Notes under the pieces: generated by a model
Database searches by the model: none
Told to the model about the DNA's origin: nothing
What the model saw: only the letters and a program-made list of their open reading frames with translations
Made by a program: the position numbers and the translations under genes
Shown: positions 1-9,230 of the stretch, one piece after another
Layout of the letters: the number at the start of each line of letters is the position of its first letter
How positions within the stretch are numbered: position 1 is the first letter of the stretch
Assembly (NCBI RefSeq): GCF_004016525.1
Contig: NZ_SACJ01000006.1
Span: 124,001 to 188,000 of the forward strand
Origin: Flavobacterium sufflavum
GTDB taxonomy: Bacteria; Bacteroidota; Bacteroidia; Flavobacteriales; Flavobacteriaceae
DNA length: 64,000 nucleotides
Direction of reading: 5' to 3'

Positions 1-62
1 AATATTCAAACAATTATGCTTATATTTGACTACTTTGAATTTAGAATAATAGTATCCTTATA

Positions 63-158
63 AAGAGGTGTCAGTCGAGGAGTCACTTAAATAACATGCT
101 TTGCGAAGTATTGATTTTATTGGTGATTTTTGAAAGAGACAAATCCCTCTTTCTCCGC
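63..158 (+). other. Degenerate tRNA-Ser-like remnant
   Basis: The 3' part (142-158, AATCCCTCTTTCTCCGC) reads like the T-arm and acceptor end of a bacterial tRNA-Ser, and about 95 bases upstream there is an AAAGAGGTG that resembles a serine tRNA 5' region. The T-loop is not the normal TTCGAAT and the 5' acceptor strand does not pair over its full length, so this cannot be an active tRNA. It may be a scar from an element that integrated at a tRNA gene, or chance similarity. Confidence 0.25.
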
Positions 159-174
159 TGAAAGCTTAACGAAT

Positions 175-206
175 AAAGCCGTAAAACATAAGTTTTACGG
201 CTTTTA
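175..206. terminator. Bidirectional intrinsic terminator
   Basis: A 13-bp perfect stem (AAAGCCGTAAAAC pairing with GTTTTACGGCTTT) has a 4-nt loop and T-rich flanks on both sides. It lies just beyond the stop codon of the cytidylate kinase gene on the minus strand and can end transcription from either side. Confidence 0.8.
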
Positions 207-228
207 TTATTTGATACGTTTTGTATAC

Positions 229-915
229 TTACTGTTTTTGTCTGACTAAATCCAAAACCAACTCAAATTGTTCCTCACGACTAAGATTAGAATTATCAAT
301 TTCCACCGCATCATCAGCCTTTATTAATGGAGAACTACTTCTATGCGTATCGATATAATCGCGCTCTTCTACATTTTTAAATACCTCTTCAAAAGTAACC
401 GTATCTCCTTTTTGGATCAATTCGTCAAAACGTCTTTGCGCACGGGTTTGCGCAGATGCTGTCATGAATATTTTAAGTTCGGCATCAGGAAAAACGACAG
501 TTCCAATATCTCTGCCATCCATTACAACAGCTTTATTTTTACCCATTTCCTGCTGTTGTTCGACTAATTTAGTTCGGACTTCAGGAATTTCGGCTACTTT
601 GCTCACAAAGTTGGAAACTTCAATTGTTCTGATTTCTTTTTCAACATTCTCATCATTCAAATACATTTCAGCAAAACCTAAATCGGCATTAAACTGAAAA
701 TGAAGACGAATCGCTGGCAAACTATTTATTAATGATTCTTTATCAAAAAAATCGGCATTAATATATCCATGTTGCATCGAAAAAAAAGCAATTGCACGGT
801 ACATAGCCCCTGTATCTACATACACATAACCTAATTCCTTCGCTAATTGTTTCGCTAAAGTACTTTTCCCGGTTGAAGAAAATCCATCAATTGCAATTGT
901 AATCTTTTTATCCAA
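229..915 (-). CDS. cmk: Cytidylate kinase
   Basis: It phosphorylates CMP and dCMP with ATP in the cytoplasm, feeding pyrimidine nucleotide synthesis. The 228-residue product has the P-loop GFSSTGKST at residues 11-19, a VDTGAMYRA segment that contributes to nucleotide binding, and the conserved MDGRDIGTVVFP segment near residue 132. Length and order match bacterial Cmk. The gene is monocistronic and ends at a hairpin terminator. Nothing is odd in the sequence. Confidence 0.96.
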   Translation of the reverse strand: MDKKITIAIDGFSSTGKSTLAKQLAKELGYVYVDTGAMYRAIAFFSMQHGYINADFFDKESLINSLPAIRLHFQFNADLGFAEMYLNDENVEKEIRTIEVSNFVSKVAEIPEVRTKLVEQQQEMGKNKAVVMDGRDIGTVVFPDAELKIFMTASAQTRAQRRFDELIQKGDTVTFEEVFKNVEERDYIDTHRSSSPLIKADDAVEIDNSNLSREEQFELVLDLVRQKQ

Positions 916-1016
916 AATGAATGTTTTGTAAAGTTAATAATCAAATAAAAAGCAATAAAAGTACATTTTTTTAGGCTTAGCAAACAAAGATTTTATTGAT
1001 ATAATTTCGAATAAAT

Positions 1017-1052
1017 AAAAACGGCTACTGAGAACCCTCAATAGCCGTTTGA
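1017..1052 (-). terminator. Intrinsic terminator of the M1 peptidase gene
   Basis: A stem of AAACGGCTA and TAGCCGTTT encloses a 14-nt loop. Read on the minus strand it is followed by a T-rich run, 20 bases beyond the stop codon of the peptidase gene. Confidence 0.7.
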
Positions 1053-1071
1053 TACTAAAATATTCTTTTAA

Positions 1072-3330
1072 TTATTTCTCTTTTGTAAAAGGAATTGTTC
1101 TTGAATCCCCAATAATCATATCAAATCCTGTTTTATCTTCATTATATTTAAATTTTAAACCGGCACGTTTCGATTCGAATTCATCCTTTCCAACAGCATT
1201 TACTGAAAACTCCGGATAATCAGTAATTTCTACATTCAACAAGGTATTTTTCTCTGATACAACAATTTTAATTGGCATTCTTGAATTAGAAAATGTACCT
1301 AAATAAGCATCATAAACCACATCTTTTTCAACCACACCTTTATCAGCAGTCCAGATATTATTAGCTTCATTACTATCCGGGAATACATGATCAGGATCAA
1401 GAGTAATGCTTTCTATTTCTTCTGTAGAATTGTGTTTAAAAGTCCATTCCACATTTTTTTGCCAAACTTCAACCGGTAATTTTACTCGATCTACTTTTCC
1501 GCTTTTCAATTTAACATCTAAAATAACTGGCATTGGCATTTTTTCGAAATTTTCAATACTTATAAAAACACCTTTTTTAGGATCGTTTTTTACATATTTT
1601 ATAGAATTTACGCCTTGATCAAAACGCCAATTGTTTTGAAACCAACCTCTCCAAAACCAACTCAAATCCTCTCCTCCTATATTTTCCATCGTTCTAAAAA
1701 AATCATCTGGCTGCGGATGTTTAAATGCCCAACGCTTAATATAAGTTCTAAAAGCCAAATCAAAACGTTCTTCTCCAAGCACTTGCTCTCTTAAAATCAC
1801 TAATCCTGAACTTGGTTTAGAATAACACAAATCGCCAATATTAGCCTCCTTCATATTATCTGGCGAACTCAAAACTGGTTCTAATTCAGGATCAGTATAG
1901 GAAGCACCACTTTCGTGCATATCGTCTTTTTCTTCTTTAAACTCTCCATTATTAAAATCAATATCACTTAACGAATTAATAAAAGTATTAAAACCTTCAT
2001 CCATCCAGGCAAACAAACGTTCGTTAGACCCTACAATCATTGGAAACCAATTGTGTCCAAACTCATGGTCTGTAACTCCCCAAAGTCTTTTTCCTTTGGA
2101 TTTCCAACTACAGAAAACAATCCCGGGATATTCCATTCCACCTTCATTCCCAGCTACATTTGTCGCTACCGGATAAGTATATTCAAACCATCTTTTAGAA
2201 TAGTTTTCTATCGAATGTTTCACAAATTCTGTCGAGCGCCCCCAGGCTTCATTCCCGGCACTCTCTTCAGGATAAGCAGATAAAGCCAACGATTTTTTGC
2301 CGCTTGGTAAGTTAATTTGAGCTCCGTCTAAAATAAAAGCAGCTGAAGAAGCCCAGGAAACATCACGTGAATTACTCATTTTGTAATGCCAGGTTTTAGT
2401 AGCTGTAGTTGCTGAACTTTTTGATGCCTGCATATCATTTAACGAATGAATCACCACCGTTTTATCACTGTTTTTAGCCTCATTAAATCGCTTAAATTCT
2501 TCAGCAGAATATACTTCTTTTGGATTCATCAATTCTCCTGAACAAACTACAATATGATTAGTAGGAGCTGTAATAGCAATATCAAAATCACCGTATTCCA
2601 AATAAAACTCTGAAGCTCCTAAATAAGGATTTGTATTCCATCCCCTAACATCATCATACACACACATGCGAGGATACCACTGCGCAATAGTAAAAATTTT
2701 GCCGTTTTTAGTTTCTAAAACACCTGTTCTATCCGAACCTTCATTAGGAGAAATATATGAAAACTCGATTTTAAACTCTACTTTCCCTCCTTTTGATTTC
2801 AACTCTTCAGGAAGAAAAATTTGCATACGGGTATCACTTATAAGATACTTGACTTCTACATCATTAACTTTCTTATTATCAATTTTAATTATTTTAACCG
2901 ATTTAATTTTATGACCTCCATCAAAAATTTGCCCTTGCCCTCCACTTCTACTTCCCGTAACAGGAACTATTGCTTCTCCTCTGGAATCTGCTTTGAATAA
3001 ATTTTGTTCCAAATTCAACCACAAAAAAGACATGACATCCGTACTATTATTGGTATAAGTAATAACATCGGTACCAACAATTTCATTAGTTTTATCATTT
3101 AAGGTTGCAGTCAATTTATAATCGGCGCGATTTTGCCAATATTCAACTCCAGGCTGACCACTTGCGGAACGTGTTGTTGTTCCATTTTTAGAATAAAAAA
3201 ATGGTGCAAAAGCATCATGATAATTATAATTAGAAATAGGTTTTACAACTGAAGTTTCTTGGGCATTTAAGAATACAGTACCTAAAAATATTGCTATTTG
3301 AAAAATAGCTTCGAATCGAATGTTTTTCAT
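1072..3330 (-). CDS. Secreted M1 family zinc aminopeptidase
   Basis: This is a gluzincin metallopeptidase predicted to cleave N-terminal residues from peptides outside the cytoplasmic membrane. The zinc motif HEFGH lies near residue 422 and is followed 18 residues later by the third ligand in MDEGF, the HExxH-x18-E spacing of the M1 family. A GGMEYPG segment upstream corresponds to the family's GxMEN exopeptidase loop. The start at 3330 gives a protein of about 752 residues with a clean signal peptide ending at NAQ; a longer frame of 13 extra residues to 3369 would bury that peptide. The substrate is unknown. Confidence 0.9.
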   Translation of the reverse strand: MKNIRFEAIFQIAIFLGTVFLNAQETSVVKPISNYNYHDAFAPFFYSKNGTTTRSASGQPGVEYWQNRADYKLTATLNDKTNEIVGTDVITYTNNSTDVMSFLWLNLEQNLFKADSRGEAIVPVTGSRSGGQGQIFDGGHKIKSVKIIKIDNKKVNDVEVKYLISDTRMQIFLPEELKSKGGKVEFKIEFSYISPNEGSDRTGVLETKNGKIFTIAQWYPRMCVYDDVRGWNTNPYLGASEFYLEYGDFDIAITAPTNHIVVCSGELMNPKEVYSAEEFKRFNEAKNSDKTVVIHSLNDMQASKSSATTATKTWHYKMSNSRDVSWASSAAFILDGAQINLPSGKKSLALSAYPEESAGNEAWGRSTEFVKHSIENYSKRWFEYTYPVATNVAGNEGGMEYPGIVFCSWKSKGKRLWGVTDHEFGHNWFPMIVGSNERLFAWMDEGFNTFINSLSDIDFNNGEFKEEKDDMHESGASYTDPELEPVLSSPDNMKEANIGDLCYSKPSSGLVILREQVLGEERFDLAFRTYIKRWAFKHPQPDDFFRTMENIGGEDLSWFWRGWFQNNWRFDQGVNSIKYVKNDPKKGVFISIENFEKMPMPVILDVKLKSGKVDRVKLPVEVWQKNVEWTFKHNSTEEIESITLDPDHVFPDSNEANNIWTADKGVVEKDVVYDAYLGTFSNSRMPIKIVVSEKNTLLNVEITDYPEFSVNAVGKDEFESKRAGLKFKYNEDKTGFDMIIGDSRTIPFTKEK

Positions 3331-3486
3331 GTTTTTTCCAATTTGAAACAAATTAATAAAAAAAATCACTCACTTTTAATATAAAATTTGGCTTTAATTA
3401 AATTTTAAGATTTTATATTCCAAATTCTTAAATAAATTTTATTGAATATATTTACAACATTAAATTTACCTAAAAACAATTACATT

Positions 3487-4341
3487 TTGACAACTACAAT
3501 TTCTAACGCATATATTTCGGCAAAAATCAATCATAAAGGAGCTGAATTATTTTCACTACAATCTAACAACGACAATAAAGAATACATCTGGGAAGGAAAT
3601 CCTGACTTCTGGGGAAAACATTCACCCATTTTATTTCCCATTGTAGGAATGCTTAAAAATAATTCTTTCCAAATTAACAATACTACTTATCAATTGTCAA
3701 GACATGGTTTTGCCAGAGACATGAATTTCGAATTAATTAATAAAGAAGTAAATAGTGTTACTTTTTCAATTCAATCATCAGCGGAGACATTAAAAATATA
3801 TCCTTTTGACTTTGAATTGCAAATACATTATTCATTAGAAGAAAAAAAACTCAACATTGAATACAAAGTAATCAATAAAAATCAATCACAATTGCCTTTC
3901 TCCATTGGCGCTCATCCTGCTTTTGCTTTAAATGGAAATTTTGAAGAATACGAACTTAAATTCGAAAAAGAAGAAGCTTTAATTTACACCCTCCTGGAGA
4001 ATGATTTAATTTCGAATAAAACCCAAATTTTAGAAACAAAAAACAACCTAGTCAAACTAAACTATAAATTGTTTGAAAACGATGCTTTGATTTTTAAAAA
4101 ACTACAATCAAGAAGCTTAATTATTCTAAAAAACGAAATCCCACTGATAAAAGTACATTATCAAAGTTTCCCGCACTTAGGAATCTGGACCAAAAAAAAC
4201 TCTCCTTTCCTTTGTATCGAACCTTGGTATGGCTATTCAGACACCAATGATTCAGCAGGAAATATTTTCGAAAAAGAAGGAATTCAAATTATCGAAGCAA
4301 ATGAAATTTTTAATTCAAAATTTACGATAGAGATTGTTTAA
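3487..4341 (+). CDS. Aldose 1-epimerase family protein (LacX-like)
   Basis: This is a galactose-mutarotase-fold protein expected to interconvert sugar anomers or bind a sugar phosphate. Family signatures are the early NHKGAEL segment, the FPIVG region, the RHGFARD motif with its catalytic-type histidine, and GAHPAF near mid-protein. It uses TTG as start. The TTG at 3487 gives MTTTISNA..., as in relatives; another TTG at 3442 is in frame but a TATATTTA -7-like box (3447-3454) lies inside that extension. It stands alone, divergent from the M1 peptidase. Confidence 0.83.
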   Translation: MTTTISNAYISAKINHKGAELFSLQSNNDNKEYIWEGNPDFWGKHSPILFPIVGMLKNNSFQINNTTYQLSRHGFARDMNFELINKEVNSVTFSIQSSAETLKIYPFDFELQIHYSLEEKKLNIEYKVINKNQSQLPFSIGAHPAFALNGNFEEYELKFEKEEALIYTLLENDLISNKTQILETKNNLVKLNYKLFENDALIFKKLQSRSLIILKNEIPLIKVHYQSFPHLGIWTKKNSPFLCIEPWYGYSDTNDSAGNIFEKEGIQIIEANEIFNSKFTIEIV

Positions 4342-4414
4342 AACCTTCTGTTTTTCAGCAAACTTAACTTTAAAATTAACACAATTATAATAAATATATT
4401 ACAGTATGAAAACG

Positions 4415-4422
4415 TATATTTG
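4415..4422 (+). promoter_or_regulatory. -7 promoter box (TATATTTG)
   Basis: This is an exact match to the Bacteroidota TAnnTTTG -7 consensus, 47 bases before the chosen start of the DUF3575 gene. No good -33 TTTG is visible. Its position argues against a start at 4422 for that gene. Confidence 0.4.
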
Positions 4423-4469
4423 TGACCAAATTGACAACAACAAATAAAAAGTTGTCAGATAAAAACACC

Positions 4470-5027
4470 ATGAAAAAAGTAATTTCACTTTCCTTCTTTC
4501 TTCTATTTCAATTGACTATTACAGCTCAAACCTACATAAAACTTAACGGACTTTCGGCTTTAGTTGGAGTTCCTCAGGTTGGAATAGAAACAAGTATCGG
4601 AGCTAAATCAACTTTTAGTGTTGATATTTTTGCCTCCTTTTGGAAATCTTTCGATGGAAAACCAATGCAAACTGCCATGCTAACACCTGAATACCGCTAT
4701 CATTTTAAAGAAAAATACAATGGCGTATATGCAGGTTTTCATGCTGGTCCAGATATTTATAAATTGCAAAAATGGAATTACTGGGGAACTAATCAATACG
4801 AAGAAGGACTGGGATATCGTATAGGAGCAACAATAGGTTATCAAAAAAAACTTAATGACAAATTCGTCTTAGATGCTTTCTTAGGTGGTGGATGGCACCA
4901 AGGTTTTTATAAGGGATACTACACTGATGGTACACCCGGAAGATATGAAAAAGTCAAACATTACAATAAAAGTGGTGAATGGCTTCCGTACAGAGGTGGA
5001 ATCATGATTTCTTATAAATTAAATTAA
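4470..5027 (+). CDS. DUF3575 family outer-membrane-associated protein
   Basis: The 185-residue product has a signal peptide (MKKVISLSFFLLFQLTITAQ) and then alternating aromatic beta-strand segments such as PEYRYHF and YAGFHAGPD, typical of the small beta-barrel-like DUF3575 proteins of Bacteroidota. The role is unknown; homologues are usually placed in the cell envelope. The ATG at 4470 was chosen because it directly precedes the signal peptide; an upstream in-frame start at 4422 would add 16 polar residues. Neighbours give no functional clue. Confidence 0.7.
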   Translation: MKKVISLSFFLLFQLTITAQTYIKLNGLSALVGVPQVGIETSIGAKSTFSVDIFASFWKSFDGKPMQTAMLTPEYRYHFKEKYNGVYAGFHAGPDIYKLQKWNYWGTNQYEEGLGYRIGATIGYQKKLNDKFVLDAFLGGGWHQGFYKGYYTDGTPGRYEKVKHYNKSGEWLPYRGGIMISYKLN

Positions 5028-5032
5028 ATCCT

Positions 5033-5260
5033 TCAATCAAATTTAGACAAAGATTTAACATACAATTCTTCGACTTTTTTTCTGGCCCAATCGGTCTTTC
5101 TTAAAAAAGTCAAACTTGATTTGATACTTGGTTTATCTGTAAAACATTTGATTTTTATTAATTCGCCCAAAGTATCAAATCCATAAAAATTAACTAATTT
5201 TTCCAGTATTGCTTTTAAAGTCATTCCGTGAAGCGGATCGTTTGAAGTTTGTTTTTCCAT
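5033..5260 (-). CDS. VF530 family DNA-binding protein (DUF2132)
   Basis: A 75-residue basic protein with the family hallmarks NDPLHGMTL near the start, GFDTLGELIKIKCF in the middle and SIKSSLTFLRKTDWARKKVEELY at the end. The VF530 fold has been described as a small DNA-binding protein; the cellular role is not established. Convergent with the DUF3575 gene, with only 5 bases between the stop codons. Confidence 0.85.
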   Translation of the reverse strand: MEKQTSNDPLHGMTLKAILEKLVNFYGFDTLGELIKIKCFTDKPSIKSSLTFLRKTDWARKKVEELYVKSLSKFD

Positions 5261-5291
5261 AAAGCAAATTTATATCAATTTCACTAAAAAA

Positions 5292-5323
5292 TTGTGGAGT
5301 TTTAGTAATTGTTCCTACATTTG
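5292..5323 (+). promoter_or_regulatory. Candidate smpB promoter
   Basis: TTG at 5292-5294 and TACATTTG at 5316-5323 are separated by 21 bases, close to the Bacteroidota -33/-7 arrangement. The start codon at 5331 follows 7 bases after the -7 box, so the mRNA would have almost no leader. The box also rules out the longer frame that begins at 5292. Confidence 0.5.
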
Positions 5324-5330
5324 CATTCCT

Positions 5331-5786
5331 ATGCTAAAAACAGTCAACATACTTAATAAAAGAGCCCGATTTGATTATGAAATAATCGAAAAATTTACTG
5401 CTGGAATTGTGCTGGCAGGAACTGAAATCAAATCTATCCGATTAGGAAAAGCCAATATTACCGAAAGTTTTTGTGAATTTAACGGTACTGAACTTTTTGC
5501 CATTAATACCTACATAGAAGAATACGCCTTTGGAAACCAATTCAATCACAAATCCAGAAGCGAACGAAAATTACTTTTAAACAAACGAGAATTAAAGAGT
5601 CTTGCCAGAAGCGTACAAGCCAAAGGTTTAACTATTATCCCTTTGCGTTTATTTACTAATGAAAAAGGAATTGCTAAACTGGAAATTGGTCTTTGTAAGG
5701 GTAAGAAAAACTACGACAAACGCGAATCTTTGAAAGAACAAGATACCAAACGAGATTTGGACAGAATAAAAAAAGCTTTTAATTAA
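5331..5786 (+). CDS. smpB: SsrA-binding protein SmpB
   Basis: It binds tmRNA and delivers it to stalled ribosomes for trans-translation. The 151-residue product has the family blocks NKRARFDYE, AGIVLAGTEIKSIR, the NQFNHKSRSERKLLL segment and the basic C-terminal tail (GKKNYDKRESLKEQDTKRDLDRIKKAF) that enters the decoding site. The start at ATG 5331 is supported by the promoter box just upstream. It converges with pcm and shares a terminator. Confidence 0.96.
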   Translation: MLKTVNILNKRARFDYEIIEKFTAGIVLAGTEIKSIRLGKANITESFCEFNGTELFAINTYIEEYAFGNQFNHKSRSERKLLLNKRELKSLARSVQAKGLTIIPLRLFTNEKGIAKLEIGLCKGKKNYDKRESLKEQDTKRDLDRIKKAFN

Positions 5787-5799
5787 TTTTAAAAGCTTT
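5772..5799. terminator. Shared smpB/pcm terminator
   Basis: AAAGCTTTTAA and TTAAAAGCTTT form an 11-bp stem around a 6-nt loop. The arms overlap the stop codons of both convergent genes and T-rich tracts follow in both directions. Confidence 0.65.
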
Positions 5800-6439
5800 A
5801 ATTTTTATCTTCTAATAAAGGAACAAATCGGAATTTCCCTAATTCGTGTTTTTCGAACTGCGTTTCGTTTTTTCGAATAAGCAAGGTCATCACCTGTACC
5901 TCTTCACCAACTGGTATAACCAACCTTCCGCCTATCTTTAACTGAGCCATCAGAGGTTGCGGAATATAAGGCGCACCGGCAGTAACAATTATACTATCAA
6001 AAGGTCCATAAGTTGGCAAACCTTTATATCCGTCTCCAAAGGTAAGATGCTTAGGTCTTATTCCTAACTTAGGTAGTAAAACTGAAGTTTTCTTAAATAA
6101 CTCATTTTGCCTTTCTATACTATATACTTTAGCACCCATCAAACACAAAACAGCCGTTTGATAACCCGAACCTGTTCCAATTTCCAAAACCTTGTGATCT
6201 TTTTTAATCTCTAATAATTGAGTTTGAAACGCTACCGTATAAGGTTGCGAAATAGTTTGTCCTGCACTTATAGGAAATGCCTTATCCTGATAAGCATAAG
6301 CTTCAAAACTAGAGTTTAAAAAAAGGTGTCTTGGGATTTTTTTTATCGCATCAAGCACACGTAAATCAGTAATTCCTTTTTCTTGTAAAGTGCTTACTAA
6401 TTGATTGCGAAGTCCTTGATGTTTGGCTGTATCTTTCAA
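5798..6439 (-). CDS. pcm: Protein-L-isoaspartate O-methyltransferase
   Basis: It repairs isoaspartyl residues in aged proteins by S-adenosylmethionine-dependent methylation. The conserved start-of-domain SAGQTISQPYTVAFQ, the SAM motif VLEIGTGSGYQTAVL and the post-motif VTAGAPYIPQPL are all present. The frame extends to an ATG at 6505, but the extra 22 residues are hydrophobic and atypical; the TTG at 6439 gives MKDTAKHQGLRNQLV, the usual family N-terminus, and about 213 residues. The gene is divergent from the Gfo/Idh gene. Confidence 0.93.
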   Translation of the reverse strand: MKDTAKHQGLRNQLVSTLQEKGITDLRVLDAIKKIPRHLFLNSSFEAYAYQDKAFPISAGQTISQPYTVAFQTQLLEIKKDHKVLEIGTGSGYQTAVLCLMGAKVYSIERQNELFKKTSVLLPKLGIRPKHLTFGDGYKGLPTYGPFDSIIVTAGAPYIPQPLMAQLKIGGRLVIPVGEEVQVMTLLIRKNETQFEKHELGKFRFVPLLEDKN

Positions 6440-6537
6440 TGTTGGGGGATTATTTTTTTGTAAAAATAGCAGTAAAAAATCCAAAAAGCAACATCCAAAA
6501 TCCAAATCAATTTTTCTATATTTTAATTTGAATTTCC

Positions 6538-6545
6538 TACTTTTG
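6538..6545 (+). promoter_or_regulatory. -7 promoter box (TACTTTTG)
   Basis: This is an exact TAnnTTTG match 16 bases before the ATG of the Gfo/Idh oxidoreductase gene. No -33 box is visible at the right spacing. Confidence 0.4.
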
Positions 6546-6561
6546 TTAAAAATACATTATC

Positions 6562-7527
6562 ATGCTAAAAGTAGGGGTTTTAGGTGCTGGTCATCTGGGA
6601 AAAATTCATTTGCGTTTATTACAACAATCTGAAAAATATGAATTAGTTGGTTTTTATGATGAAAATCAGGAATACGCCGAAAAAATATCAAAAGAATTTG
6701 GATACACTAACTTCAACACTATTGCCAAATTAATTCACGCTGTAGACGTAATCGATATTGTAACTCCTACCCTTTCACACTACAAATGTGCAAGAGCAGC
6801 TATCAAATCAGGAAAACACGTTTTTATCGAAAAACCCATTTCGAATACTATCGAAGAAGCCGAAGAAATCATTGCTTTAGCTAACGAATACAATGTTAAA
6901 GGGCAAGTAGGACACGTAGAGCGTTTTAATCCTGCCTTCATTGCCACCAAAAATATGGTCGAAAATCCGATGTTCATAGAAACGCATCGTTTGGCCGAAT
7001 TCAATCCCCGTGGGACAGATGTTCCTGTGGTTCTGGATTTAATGATTCACGATATTGATGTTATTTTAAGTGTTGTCAATTCGAAAGTAAAAAACATCAG
7101 CGCCAGCGGTGTTTCAGTTATCAGTGACACACCGGATATTGCTAATGCTAGAATCGAATTTGAAAATGGTTGTGTTGCCAATTTAACAGCAAGCCGAATT
7201 TCGATGAAAAACATGCGTAAAACGCGTTTCTTTCAAAAAGATGCTTACATCTCAGTTGACTTTTTAGAGAAAAAATGTGAGGTCGTAAAAATGAAAGACG
7301 CTCCCGAAGTTCCCGGAGATTTTGATATGATTTTGCAAAATGCAGAAGGAGTAAAAAAACAAATCTATTTTTCGAATCCTGAAGTACAACAAAACAATGC
7401 CATCTTAGACGAATTAGAAACATTTGCCGATGCAATCAATACTAATACGACTCCAATTGTAACTTTAGATCAAGCAACAGAAGCATTGCGAGTGGCTTAC
7501 CAAATTATAGCTTGTTTTAAAAAATAA
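6562..7527 (+). CDS. Gfo/Idh/MocA family oxidoreductase
   Basis: This is a NAD(P)-dependent dehydrogenase of the glucose-fructose oxidoreductase family, 321 residues. The Rossmann motif GVLGAGHLGKIH is at residues 5-16, and the family motif EKPISNTIEEAEE follows near residue 90. The later VGHVERFNPA and DLMIHDIDVIL segments carry the His and Asp typical of the catalytic domain. The substrate cannot be read from sequence. It is followed by a strong hairpin terminator and stands separately from the next gene. Confidence 0.88.
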   Translation: MLKVGVLGAGHLGKIHLRLLQQSEKYELVGFYDENQEYAEKISKEFGYTNFNTIAKLIHAVDVIDIVTPTLSHYKCARAAIKSGKHVFIEKPISNTIEEAEEIIALANEYNVKGQVGHVERFNPAFIATKNMVENPMFIETHRLAEFNPRGTDVPVVLDLMIHDIDVILSVVNSKVKNISASGVSVISDTPDIANARIEFENGCVANLTASRISMKNMRKTRFFQKDAYISVDFLEKKCEVVKMKDAPEVPGDFDMILQNAEGVKKQIYFSNPEVQQNNAILDELETFADAINTNTTPIVTLDQATEALRVAYQIIACFKK

Positions 7528-7554
7528 ATAATTTTATATAAAAGATTGAATTTT

Positions 7555-7585
7555 AAAAGTTACGTTTCGTAACTTTTATTTTTTA
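7555..7585 (+). terminator. Intrinsic terminator
   Basis: AAAAGTTACG and CGTAACTTTT form a perfect 10-bp stem with a 3-nt loop, followed by ATTTTTT. It sits 28 bases after the stop codon of the Gfo/Idh gene. Confidence 0.85.
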
Positions 7586-7604
7586 AATATAAATCGAATA
7601 CTGA

Positions 7605-8498
7605 ATGAAAATAGTAGCAGTAATAGGCGCAGGAAGTATGGGTAACGGAATTGCTCATACTTTTGCCCAAAATGGTTTTACCGTAAAATTGATTGATGTT
7701 TCCGAAGACGCTTTGGAAAAAGGAATGACCACTATTTTTACCAATTTGGACAGAATGCAAAACAAAGGAAGCATTACTGCCGAAGATAAAATGAAAACCA
7801 TTTCGAATATTATTTGCTACACTGATATTGAAGATGGTGTGGTTGGCGCTGATTTAGTAATTGAAGCCGCAACCGAAAATCTTGATTTAAAACTTAGAAT
7901 TTTCAAAAAACTGAACGAATATTGTTCTCACAACACTGTTTTTGCAACTAATACTTCTTCTATTTCTATTACTCAAATTGCATCAGTTGTTGCTCATCCG
8001 GAGCGGGTAATTGGTATGCACTTTATGAATCCTGTGCCAATAATGCCTTTGGTAGAAGTCATTCGCGGTTACAATACCAGCGATGAAGTAAGCCAATTCA
8101 TTGTGACATTAGCATCCAAATTAGGAAAAACAGCTGTAGAAGCTCACGATTATCCCGGTTTTGTTGCTAATAGAATTTTGATGCCGATGATTAATGAAGC
8201 CATCGAAACCTTATACAACAAAGTAGCCGGAGTAAGCGAAATTGACAACGTGATGAAATTAGGAATGGGACACCCAATGGGACCTTTACAACTGGCTGAT
8301 TTTATTGGACTTGATGTTTGTTTATCGATATTGAATGTGATGTATGATGGCTTTAAAAACCCAAAATATGCTCCTTGCCCACTTTTGGTCAATATGGTAA
8401 ATGCTAAAAAATTAGGCGTGAAATCAGGAGAAGGATTTTATGATTATAGCGAAAATAAAAAAGCAGAGAAAGTTTCGAAACAATTTCAGCAGAATTAA
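7605..8498 (+). CDS. 3-hydroxybutyryl-CoA dehydrogenase
   Basis: This enzyme oxidises 3-hydroxyacyl-CoA (or reduces acetoacetyl-CoA) with NAD(P). The 297-residue product has the dinucleotide motif VIGAGSMGNGIAHTFA at residues 6-21. The SSISI segment, catalytic-type HFMNPVPIMPLVEV near residue 140, and NRILMPMINEA near 185 match the family. The C-terminal domain ends with KSGEGFYDY, as in related enzymes. It is followed after 12 bases by the YggS-family gene, so the two are probably cotranscribed. Confidence 0.93.
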   Translation: MKIVAVIGAGSMGNGIAHTFAQNGFTVKLIDVSEDALEKGMTTIFTNLDRMQNKGSITAEDKMKTISNIICYTDIEDGVVGADLVIEAATENLDLKLRIFKKLNEYCSHNTVFATNTSSISITQIASVVAHPERVIGMHFMNPVPIMPLVEVIRGYNTSDEVSQFIVTLASKLGKTAVEAHDYPGFVANRILMPMINEAIETLYNKVAGVSEIDNVMKLGMGHPMGPLQLADFIGLDVCLSILNVMYDGFKNPKYAPCPLLVNMVNAKKLGVKSGEGFYDYSENKKAEKVSKQFQQN

Positions 8499-8510
8499 AA
8501 AATTACAACA

Positions 8511-9176
8511 ATGTCAATTGCAGAAAATTTACTGTCTATAAAAAACAATTTGCCTGAACACGTAACGCTGGTAGCAGTTTCTAAAACCAAACCCGTTGCT
8601 GATTTAATGGAAGCTTATAATGCGGGTCAACGAATTTTTGGTGAAAACAAAATCCAGGAAATGACTGAGAAATGGGAACAAATGCCTAAAGATATTCAAT
8701 GGCACATGATTGGTCACGTTCAAACCAATAAAGTAAAATTCATGGCGGAATACGTGAATCTAATACATGGTGTGGATAGCTTGAAATTATTGCAGGAAAT
8801 CAACAAACAAGCTCAAAAACACAATCGTGTAATTGATTGTTTACTTCAAATTTATATCGCCGAAGAAGAAAGTAAGTTCGGACTTGATGAAGAGGAATTA
8901 AACGAGATTTTTAATTTCGTTCAAAATAACAAAGAAGGATTTAAAAATATCCGAATTGTGGGTTTAATGGGAATGGCAACTTTTACTGATAATCAAGAAC
9001 AAATCAAAAAAGAATTCACGCATTTGAAATCTATTTTTGATGCTAATCAAAATCTGAAATCTGAAATCTGCAATCTGAAATCTCTTTCAATGGGAATGTC
9101 CGGCGATTATAAATTAGCTATTGAATGCGGCAGCACGATGATTCGAGTAGGAAGTAGTATCTTTGGAGGCAGATAA
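8511..9176 (+). CDS. YggS family pyridoxal phosphate homeostasis protein
   Basis: This is a PLP-binding TIM-barrel protein that keeps vitamin B6 pools in balance. The PLP lysine lies in the AVSKTKP segment near residue 26, with FGENKIQE and WHMIGHVQTNKVK following. The C-terminal phosphate-binding region is SMGMSGDYKLAIECGSTMIRVGSSIFG. At 221 residues the length is normal. Codons around 9054-9080 contain a short direct repeat (LKSEICNLKS), typical of small in-frame duplications. The gene probably shares a transcript with the dehydrogenase upstream. Confidence 0.94.
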   Translation: MSIAENLLSIKNNLPEHVTLVAVSKTKPVADLMEAYNAGQRIFGENKIQEMTEKWEQMPKDIQWHMIGHVQTNKVKFMAEYVNLIHGVDSLKLLQEINKQAQKHNRVIDCLLQIYIAEEESKFGLDEEELNEIFNFVQNNKEGFKNIRIVGLMGMATFTDNQEQIKKEFTHLKSIFDANQNLKSEICNLKSLSMGMSGDYKLAIECGSTMIRVGSSIFGGR

Positions 9177-9230
9177 TTTAATGCAAAAACCACAAACAAC
9201 TAACTATAAACTACAAACTGAATACTTATT

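Noticed and set aside
63-158. A functional tRNA-Ser
   Set aside because: The T-loop and 5' acceptor strand do not fit; only the 3' end resembles a tRNA. Kept as a low-confidence remnant.
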